From positions 3,596,001 to 3,660,000 of the forward strand of contig NZ_CP038438.1 in the NCBI RefSeq assembly GCF_004683905.1: 64,000 nucleotides of DNA, given 5' to 3'. The stretch comes from Pseudomonas fluorescens. Lineage in GTDB: Bacteria; Pseudomonadota; Gammaproteobacteria; Pseudomonadales; Pseudomonadaceae. Positions within the stretch are counted from its first letter, which is position 1. Each line of letters opens with the position of its first letter. The translations under genes and the position numbers were made by a program. Under the pieces are notes generated by a model, which worked only from the letters and a program-made list of their open reading frames with translations, made no database searches and had not been told where the DNA came from. This document shows positions 44,747 through 51,634 of the stretch, piece by piece.

Positions 44747-45625
44747 TTACTCTTCCGCACGCACCACACCGCGCTCCTCCAGCAAACGCACGAACATGCT
44801 CAAGCTGCGCGACACCGTGCCCCGGCGCCACACCAGCCAGGTGGTCAGATAGCGAAAATCCGCCGCCAGCGGCCACACGCTCACGGTTGCGCTGCCAGGC
44901 ATGCTCTGCAGCATTTTGCGCGGCATCAGCGCCAGCCCGGCGCCGGCGCTGACGCAAGCGAGCATGCCGTGGTAGGACTCCATCTCGAAAATCTTGCCCG
45001 GCACGGCAGCGTCGGTGCTGAACCATTTTTCGAAGTGATGCCGATAAGAACAGTTGGAGCGGAACGCATAGATATTCTCGCCGTTCACATCCGCCGCGCG
45101 CTGCACCGAGGGGTGATTGAGTGGCGCGATGATGACCATCTCTTCCTCGAACGCCGGCACGCCTTCCAGCGCCGGGTGCAGCACCGGGCCATCGACGAAT
45201 GCCGCCGCCAAGCGTCCTGAAAGTACACCGTCGATCATCGTTCCGGATGGCCCGGTCGACAGGTCCAGATCGACCTTGGGATGCAATTGGTTGTACGCCG
45301 CGAGCAGTTCGGGGATGCGCACGGCGGCGGTACTTTCCAGCGAACCGAGGGGAAATGCGCCCTGCGGCTCCTCACCGGCGACGGTGGCCCGCGCCTCCTG
45401 CACCAGATCGAGAATGCGTCGCGCGTACTCGAGAAAACTCCAGCCAGCCGGTGACAGACGCAAACGGCTTTTCTCGCGAATGAACAGGTCGACGCCCAAG
45501 TCCTGCTCCAACTGCTTGATCCGCGTGGTCAGGTTCGACGGCACGCGATGAATCTGCGCCGCCGCAGCGCTGATGCTGCCGTGCTCGGCAACGGCCTTGA
45601 AGATTTCCAGCTGCACCAGATCCAC
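44747..45625 (-). CDS. LysR-family regulator
   Basis: The protein has 292 residues from GTG 45625 (read [22 protein letters not shown] then [15 protein letters not shown]), with an effector domain at about 90-290. I prefer GTG because GGAG sits 7 bases before it; ATG 45631 would leave only 2 bases. It is divergent from the aldehyde dehydrogenase gene with about 100 bp between, so that gene is its likely target. It also runs toward the M24 gene. Confidence 0.9.
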   Translation of the reverse strand: MDLVQLEIFKAVAEHGSISAAAAQIHRVPSNLTTRIKQLEQDLGVDLFIREKSRLRLSPAGWSFLEYARRILDLVQEARATVAGEEPQGAFPLGSLESTAAVRIPELLAAYNQLHPKVDLDLSTGPSGTMIDGVLSGRLAAAFVDGPVLHPALEGVPAFEEEMVIIAPLNHPSVQRAADVNGENIYAFRSNCSYRHHFEKWFSTDAAVPGKIFEMESYHGMLACVSAGAGLALMPRKMLQSMPGSATVSVWPLAADFRYLTTWLVWRRGTVSRSLSMFVRLLEERGVVRAEE

Positions 45626-45728
45626 AGTCATTCTCCAATCGTGAAAGAAACGATCTTTATTATTCAGTTTCCAGAAAACAAACGCCACCCTACTCTAGGC
45701 CCATCCACTGAACTCGCAGGAGCCCGCC

Positions 45729-47120
45729 ATGAGCCAGATTTCCAGCCAGACCCACGCCATCTCGATCAACCCCGCCACCGGCGAGCAGATCGGTCACTAC
45801 GCCTTTGAATCCGCCGAAGCCCTCGACGCTGCGCTGACCCGCGCCGCGTTCGGTTTCTCGAAATGGAAACGCAAGCCGCTGCAGGATCGCTCCCGCGCCC
45901 TGTCCGCCCTCGCCGGCGCCCTGCGTGACAGCGCCGAAGCCATGGCGACCATGATCACCCTGGAAATGGGCAAGCCGATCGCCCAAGCCCGTGGCGAAAT
46001 TGAAAAATGCGCCAAGCTCTGTGAGTGGTACGCCGAAAACGGTCCGGCCATGCTCGACGCCGAACCGACTCAGGTTGAAGGCGGCAAGGCGCGCATCGAG
46101 TACCGACCACTCGGGCCGATCCTCGCGGTGATGCCGTGGAACTTCCCGATCTGGCAAGTGCTGCGCGGTGCCGTTCCGGCGCTTATCGCCGGCAACACTT
46201 ACGTGCTCAAGCACGCGCCGAACGTGATGGGCAGCGCCTACCTGCTGCGCGACGCCTTCAAGAACGCCGGTTTCGCTGATGGCGTGTTTGAAGTGATCAA
46301 CGTCACCCCGGAAGGCGTTTCCACCGCCATTGCCGACCCGCGCATCGCCGCTGTCACCCTGACCGGCAGCGTCCGTGCCGGTATGGCCATCGGCGCTCAG
46401 GCCGGTGCCGCGCTGAAGAAATGCGTGCTGGAACTGGGTGGTTCCGACCCGTTCATCGTGCTCAATGATGCGGATCTTGATGAGGCCGTGCAGGCTGCCG
46501 TCATCGGTCGCTACCAGAACTCCGGCCAGGTCTGCGCCGCGGCCAAGCGCCTGATCATCGAAGAAGGCGTGGTCGAAGAGTTCACCCGCAAATTCGTCGA
46601 GGCCACGCGTCAATTGAAAGTCGGCGATCCGCTGTCCGCCGACACCTACATCGGGCCGATGGCGCGTTTCGATCTGCGTGACGAACTCGACCAGCAAGTG
46701 CGCGACACCCTCGAAGAAGGCGCCACCCTGTTGCTCGGCGGCGGCAAGGCCCAAGGCCCGGGCAACTACTACGAGCCGACCGTGCTGGCCGATGTCACGG
46801 ACCGCATGACCTCGTTCAAACAGGAACTGTTCGGCCCGGTGGCATCGATCATCACTGCCCGCGATTGCGCCCACGCCGTGGCCCTGGCCAACGACAGCGA
46901 CTTCGGCCTGACCGCGACGATCTACACCGCCAACGTCGCACTGGCCCAGCAACTGACCAGCGAACTGGACACTGGCGGCGTGTTCATCAACGGCTACTCC
47001 GCCAGCGACCCGCGCGTGACCTTCGGTGGCGTGAAGAAAAGCGGTTTCGGTCGCGAGCTCTCGCACTTCGGCGTGCGCGAGTTCTGCAACGCGCAGACGG
47101 TGTGGCTGGATCGTAAATAA
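45729..47120 (+). CDS. sad: NAD(P)-dependent succinate-semialdehyde dehydrogenase-like (Sad/YneI type)
   Basis: The 463-residue aldehyde dehydrogenase has the active Glu in ELGGSDPF (near residue 239) and the nucleophilic Cys in NSGQVCAAAKR (near 273), with a short N-terminus and GYSASDPRVTFGGVKKSGFGRE at the end. The GQVCAAAKR form is that of E. coli Sad, which prefers NAD and succinate semialdehyde. Other small semialdehydes are possible. It has good GGAG upstream and is divergent from LysR. Confidence 0.9.
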   Translation: MSQISSQTHAISINPATGEQIGHYAFESAEALDAALTRAAFGFSKWKRKPLQDRSRALSALAGALRDSAEAMATMITLEMGKPIAQARGEIEKCAKLCEWYAENGPAMLDAEPTQVEGGKARIEYRPLGPILAVMPWNFPIWQVLRGAVPALIAGNTYVLKHAPNVMGSAYLLRDAFKNAGFADGVFEVINVTPEGVSTAIADPRIAAVTLTGSVRAGMAIGAQAGAALKKCVLELGGSDPFIVLNDADLDEAVQAAVIGRYQNSGQVCAAAKRLIIEEGVVEEFTRKFVEATRQLKVGDPLSADTYIGPMARFDLRDELDQQVRDTLEEGATLLLGGGKAQGPGNYYEPTVLADVTDRMTSFKQELFGPVASIITARDCAHAVALANDSDFGLTATIYTANVALAQQLTSELDTGGVFINGYSASDPRVTFGGVKKSGFGRELSHFGVREFCNAQTVWLDRK

Positions 47121-47141
47121 TCAGGACTCCAACACGCACTG

Positions 47142-47231
47142 GTGGGAGTGGGCTTGCTCACGAAGGGGCCGGCATGTTCAGCATTGATCGTGACTGACCT
47201 GACGCCTTCGCGAGCAAGCCCGCTCCCACAC
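47142..47231. repeat. REPIN after the aldehyde dehydrogenase gene
   Basis: GTGGGAGTGGGCTTGCTCAC (47142) is mirrored by CTTCGCGAGCAAGCCCGCTC (47206-47225), with a 45-bp spacer. It lies between the convergent aldehyde dehydrogenase and DHA2 exporter genes. Confidence 0.85.
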
Positions 47232-47252
47232 TCGAAAATTCCGCACACACCG

Positions 47253-48797
47253 CTATAGCAAGTCGGGCGCTGTTTTTTGCGGCTGCGCAACCGCCGGCCC
47301 CTTGCTCAACAGCCCAAGCACCACTGCCGCCGAAGCCAGGGTAATCAGCGTAAGGATGTGCAGGAGGTACTGAAACGCCGTGGCATAACCTTGCACCAGA
47401 CGTTCTTTGGCCAGCCCCGGAACGGTGTCGAGCGCATGCGCCATGTCCCCCGTGGTGACCCGGTGCGCGGTCTCGGCAATCAACGCCGCATCGACACTGC
47501 CTGCCACTGCCCCCGTCAGATCGGTATGCAGCAGCGAAGTCAGCACAGCGCCCACCACCGCCAGCGCAATACCCTCACCCGCCACGCGCACGGTATTGAA
47601 GATCCCAGCCGCCATCCCCGCGCGCTCCTTCGGTACAACGCTGACCGACAGACCATCCATCAACCCCCACGGCAAACCGGTGCCAATCCCGATCAACAGC
47701 ATCGCAATGACCAAGGCGGATTTAGGCTCGCCGACGTTGTACAGGCTCAACCCGTGCAAGCCCACCGCAGCGATCAGAAAACCGATCCCCGACAGGATTC
47801 CCGCCGAGACAAACCGGGTCAGCGACGCCGCCAGCATCGGTACCACCAGCATGGGCGCCGACAGCGCCAGCAACAGCAGGCCGGCATCGATTTCGCTCAA
47901 GCCTTCCACGCCGATAAAGCGCAATGGCAAGATCACCACCAGCACGATGTAGCAAAAACAGGTGCCGATCGGCAGCATCTGCACGCCGATGAAGCGCGGA
48001 AAACGCAACAGGGTCAGATCGAGCATCGGATGTTTGACGCGCTTTTCGATCATCACGAACAACCCCAGCAACAATGCCGAAGCACTCAGCAGACCGACCA
48101 CCAGCGGGCTGCCCCAACCGCTTTCCGGCGCCTGAATCACGCCGAAGGTGAACAGCGCCAGCATCGTGCTGAAGGTGATCGTGCCCGGCCAATCCAGTCC
48201 CGTGGCATCCGGGTTGCGGCTTTCGCGCATGCGAGGCAGGCCGAAGACCATGGCGATCACGCCGATCAGCGCGGTGAATACGAAAATCACCCGCCAGTTG
48301 AACGCTTCGATCAACGCACCGGCCAGCAGCGGCCCGAAAGCCAGACCAATGCCGAATGTGGTACCGAGTACGCTGTACGCGCGGGTCCGCGCATGGCCTT
48401 CGAATTCCTGCGCCAGCGACGCTGAACCGCTGGCCAACGCCGCAGCACCGGCCACGCCCTGCACTGCACGCAGCCCATCCAGCCAGTACACCGACGGTGC
48501 CAGGCTCTGCGCAATCGATGCTGCGGTGAACAGCAACATGCCGAAGCTGAACAGGCGTTTACGCCCATAGACGTCGGCCAACGCTCCCGCCGCCATCAGC
48601 AAACTGCCGAACGACAACATGAACGCATTGGTGATCCAGGTCAGGGCAACGGGACTTCCGCCCAGATCACGGCCAATGGCGGGCGTCGCCACCGCGCCAC
48701 CGGTAAAACTCAAGGGCAGTACCAATGCCGACAGGCACACGGCCGCGAGGATCAGCAGCTTGTTACGCGCGCCTGGTTGATGAGAGACCGTTGTCAT
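47253..48797 (-). CDS. MFS drug exporter (DHA2, EmrB/QacA type)
   Basis: The 514-residue protein has 14 membrane segments. GGAVATPAIGRDLGGSP and GALADVYGRKRLF are the N-terminal signatures of the DHA2 family. The substrate is unknown. ATG 48797 is followed by a normal N-terminal loop. Divergent from LysR at 48900, which is its probable regulator. Confidence 0.9.
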   Translation of the reverse strand: MTTVSHQPGARNKLLILAAVCLSALVLPLSFTGGAVATPAIGRDLGGSPVALTWITNAFMLSFGSLLMAAGALADVYGRKRLFSFGMLLFTAASIAQSLAPSVYWLDGLRAVQGVAGAAALASGSASLAQEFEGHARTRAYSVLGTTFGIGLAFGPLLAGALIEAFNWRVIFVFTALIGVIAMVFGLPRMRESRNPDATGLDWPGTITFSTMLALFTFGVIQAPESGWGSPLVVGLLSASALLLGLFVMIEKRVKHPMLDLTLLRFPRFIGVQMLPIGTCFCYIVLVVILPLRFIGVEGLSEIDAGLLLLALSAPMLVVPMLAASLTRFVSAGILSGIGFLIAAVGLHGLSLYNVGEPKSALVIAMLLIGIGTGLPWGLMDGLSVSVVPKERAGMAAGIFNTVRVAGEGIALAVVGAVLTSLLHTDLTGAVAGSVDAALIAETAHRVTTGDMAHALDTVPGLAKERLVQGYATAFQYLLHILTLITLASAAVVLGLLSKGPAVAQPQKTAPDLL

Positions 48798-48899
48798 GCA
48801 TTCATCCTTTAAAGAAATTGCCAGGCAGCGACTTTAAGGCCGTGAGATTGATGCGATAATCCCAGCAATTTTGCATGACTTTGTGAAAGGCATTCACAG

Positions 48900-49796
48900 A
48901 TGAAATCACCCTCAGCGGCAGACCTTTGCGTATTTCTCTGTACGGCGCAGCACTTGAATTTCAGCAAGGCCGCCGTCGAACTCGGGCTCACCCCGTCAGC
49001 CCTGAGCCATTCGGTAAAGGCTTTGGAGAATCGCCTCGGTGTGCGTCTGTTCAATCGCACCACCCGCAGCGTGGCGTTGACCGAGGCCGGTGAGCGCTTT
49101 TACGCGCGCCTGAAACCGGCGTTCCGCGACATTGACGATGCACTGGAAGACCTCAACCATTTTCGCGACAAACCCACCGGCAACCTGCGTATCACCTGCG
49201 GACGCCAGGCGTGCGAACTGGTATTGCTGCCGATTGCCAGCGAGTTCTTGCAGACGTATCCGGACATTCGCATGGAGGTGGTCGAAAGCGAAGCATTGCT
49301 CGATATCGTCGCTGGCGGATTTGATGCGGGCGTGCGCTTTGGCGATCGACTGGAGGCCGACATGGTCTCGCTGCCGATTGGCTCGGCGATGCGTTCGGTG
49401 GTGGTGGCTTCGCCGGCATTCCTTGAACGCTATCCTGCGCCGCAAAAACCCGAAGATCTGCACGACTTGCCGTGCCTGCGCCACCGCTACCCCAGTGGCG
49501 CCCTGTATCGCTGGGAATTCGAACGCGATGGCATTGCCCAGGAAATCGAGGTCAACGGCCCGCTGACCCTGGGCGACGTCAGCTTGATGGTCGGCCCTGC
49601 ACTGCAAGGCCTGGGATTGGCGTATGTGTTCGATGACATGGTCAGCGAACACCTGGCATCGGGGCGTCTGATTCAGCTGTTGGCCGACTGGTGCCCCTAC
49701 TATCCGGGCCTGCATCTGTACTACCCGAGCAGGCGCCACGTACCGGCGCCGCTCAAGGCTTTTATCGACTTCGCGCGCGAGCGCAGTGGTCACTAG
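48900..49796 (+). CDS. LysR-family regulator
   Basis: The 298 residues show an HTH (LTPSALSHSVKALENRLGVR) followed by NRTTRSVALTEAGERF and an effector domain. It is 103 bp divergent from the DHA2 exporter gene, which it likely regulates. Confidence 0.92.
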   Translation: MKSPSAADLCVFLCTAQHLNFSKAAVELGLTPSALSHSVKALENRLGVRLFNRTTRSVALTEAGERFYARLKPAFRDIDDALEDLNHFRDKPTGNLRITCGRQACELVLLPIASEFLQTYPDIRMEVVESEALLDIVAGGFDAGVRFGDRLEADMVSLPIGSAMRSVVVASPAFLERYPAPQKPEDLHDLPCLRHRYPSGALYRWEFERDGIAQEIEVNGPLTLGDVSLMVGPALQGLGLAYVFDDMVSEHLASGRLIQLLADWCPYYPGLHLYYPSRRHVPAPLKAFIDFARERSGH

Positions 49797-49799
49797 GGC

Positions 49800-50170
49800 T
49801 TACAGATATTTCAGCCAGGCAATATCGCGGCGCCGCGATTTCAGCGCGGAAAACCAGCGTACCGCCGGGTACAGTGCCAGCGCCAACAGCAGTGACACCA
49901 GCCAGATTGCCGCTACTGAATCGAAGCCGAAATAGCTACCGTGGTTAAGGCCGAACAGCGCCACGGCATTCAGATACAGCACCTTCAGGCCGTACAGGTG
50001 CAACAGATAAAAGAACATCGGCGCCGAACCGAAGACCGTCAGCCAGCGAATCCAGTGCCGCGTCTGCAGCCGTTCAGCAGCATGAACAGGATGACCAGAC
50101 CTCTCAGTGCATCAATAGACAGCAAGCGGCCGGTCGGCGGCGGGTTGGAACGGGTACACACAATCGCCAT
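49800..50170 (-). pseudogene. acyltransferase (heparan-glucosaminide acetyltransferase/DUF1624-like), internal deletion
   Basis: Only the ends of the gene remain. From ATG 50168-50170 the frame reads through LLSIDALRGLVILFMLL, the family N-terminus, to about 50075. It then shifts and stops at TGA 50039-50041. In another frame ERLQTRHWIRWLTVFG begins near 50068 and runs through APMFFYLLHLYGLKVLYL to a proper end (RRRDIAWLKYL) at 49800. A normal gene of this family has roughly 350-400 residues, so most of it, including the catalytic loops, is gone. The junction has a short CTGCTGAACG-like repeat, consistent with a deletion. Confidence 0.82.
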
Positions 50171-50220
50171 GGAGATTTCGCCAACGAGCAAATGAATCAG
50201 GGGATCGCAACCGCACGCCC

Positions 50221-50235
50221 CGCCAAAAATTGGCG
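50221..50235. promoter_or_regulatory. inverted repeat CGCCAA-N3-TTGGCG
   Basis: A perfect 6-3-6 palindrome lies in the intergenic space between the acyltransferase pseudogene and the first pqiA gene. It could be the operator of either. The rest of the space shows TATAAC at 50242-50247, a possible -10. Confidence 0.4.
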
Positions 50236-50351
50236 TTACTCTATAACATTAAAAGTCGATTCCCAAGCCAAACGCCATTTGCCCAATCACGTCAGGCTTC
50301 TATAGTGATCAGGCGCCCCCTGCGCTTTGCGCCTGCTGTCGAGCGTTGCCC

Positions 50352-50948
50352 ATGACCTCAACCGAACACCTGATCATCTGCGAGCATTGCGACTGCGTGT
50401 ACGAAAAGGTCGTGCTCGGCAAACACCAGAAAACCCTCTGCGTGCGGTGCGGCGGCGTGCTGCAGCGCTACAACGGCTTGACCGTCGAGCAGCGGCTGGC
50501 CCTGAGTTTCACTGCGGCGATGCTGTGGCTGTTCGCCAATTTCTATCCGGTGATGAGCATCAGCATGAAGGGCCTGAAGAACAGCGCGACGCTGTGGGAT
50601 TCGGTACTGGCGCTGAGTCAGGGGCCGATCACCTTCATGGCGATGGTCGCGGCGATTTCGATCATCATCGCCCCGGCGTTTCAACTGGTGCTGTTGATCT
50701 GGGTGCTGAGTTTCGCCTTGTCATCGCGCCGGGCGCCGGGCTTCAAGCTGTGCATGCGCTGGCTGGAAACCCTGCGTCCGTGGAGCATGCTCGAAGTGTG
50801 TCTGCTGGGGGCGATGGTGGCGGTATTCAAACTGGCCGGGCTGCTCGATGTGCTGCCGGGTATCGGCCTGTTCGCTTTGGCGGTGCTGAGCCTGATGATG
50901 ATCCGCATTGCCGGCCGCGACATTCGTGATCTGTGGGACATTCTATGA
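50352..50948 (+). CDS. pqiA: PqiA-family membrane protein, copy 1
   Basis: The 198-residue protein has an N-terminal zinc ribbon (CEHCDCVYEK and LCVRCGG) and four membrane segments with YPVMSISMKG in the first loop. PqiA is the inner-membrane part of a lipid-trafficking MCE system with PqiB and PqiC. ATG 50352. The stop overlaps the next gene by four bases (ATGA). Confidence 0.9.
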   Translation: MTSTEHLIICEHCDCVYEKVVLGKHQKTLCVRCGGVLQRYNGLTVEQRLALSFTAAMLWLFANFYPVMSISMKGLKNSATLWDSVLALSQGPITFMAMVAAISIIIAPAFQLVLLIWVLSFALSSRRAPGFKLCMRWLETLRPWSMLEVCLLGAMVAVFKLAGLLDVLPGIGLFALAVLSLMMIRIAGRDIRDLWDIL

Positions 50949-51634
50949 AGCGACCCGCGACCGCCAGCGAACTGAATCTGTGCCTGTGCCACAGCTGTGG
51001 GCTGGCCTGTGACATGACCGACGAGCCGCACGAGTGCCCGCGCTGCGATGCGCCGCTGCATCGGCGCAAGACCAACTCCCTGACGCGCACCTGGGCCTAT
51101 CTGTTCGCCGCGTTGGCGTTTTACGTGCCGGCCAATCTACTGCCGGTGATGAACACGGTGATGCTCGGCAACGGCGCCGACAGCACGATCATGAGCGGCG
51201 TGCTGGAGTTCTGGGAGGGCGGCGCGTGGGACATTGCGCTGATCATTTTCATCGCCAGCATCGCGGTGCCGGGGATTAAATTCGTCGCCCTGTCGCTGCT
51301 GCTGATCACCGTGCAGCGGGGCAGCGACTGGGCGCGCCGTGAGCGCTCGAAGCTGTACCGTTTCGTCGAGCTGATCGGCTACTGGTCGATGCTCGACGTG
51401 CTGGTGGTCGCACTGGTCGCGGCGCTGGTGAAGTTCCAGGCGCTGGGCGATATCGAACCACGCCCGGGCATCCTGTTTTTCGGCATGGTGGTGGTGTTCA
51501 CCATGCTCTCGGCGATGAGTTTCGACCCACGGCTGATCTGGGACAATGCCCCGGACGACGAACCGCTCAGCGACGCACCACCTCAAGCAGCACCTGCAAC
51601 GGATGGCGCAGCGCCCGATCCGACTGGCGCTTGA
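50945..51634 (+). CDS. PqiA-family membrane protein, copy 2
   Basis: The 229-residue second PqiA half has CHSCGLACD and CPRC zinc ribbon, four membrane helices (YVPANLLPVMNTV) and a Pro/Ala-rich C-terminal tail. It overlaps copy 1 (ATGA). Normally PqiB and PqiC follow, but here the convergent ydiJ gene comes next. The last 68 bp overlap it, so the tail may be abnormal. Confidence 0.88.
   Translation: MKRPATASELNLCLCHSCGLACDMTDEPHECPRCDAPLHRRKTNSLTRTWAYLFAALAFYVPANLLPVMNTVMLGNGADSTIMSGVLEFWEGGAWDIALIIFIASIAVPGIKFVALSLLLITVQRGSDWARRERSKLYRFVELIGYWSMLDVLVVALVAALVKFQALGDIEPRPGILFFGMVVVFTMLSAMSFDPRLIWDNAPDDEPLSDAPPQAAPATDGAAPDPTGA

Noticed and set aside
47277..48425. 382-codon antisense frame inside the DHA2 exporter gene
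   Set aside because: Same reason; Gln/His/Arg-rich shadow.
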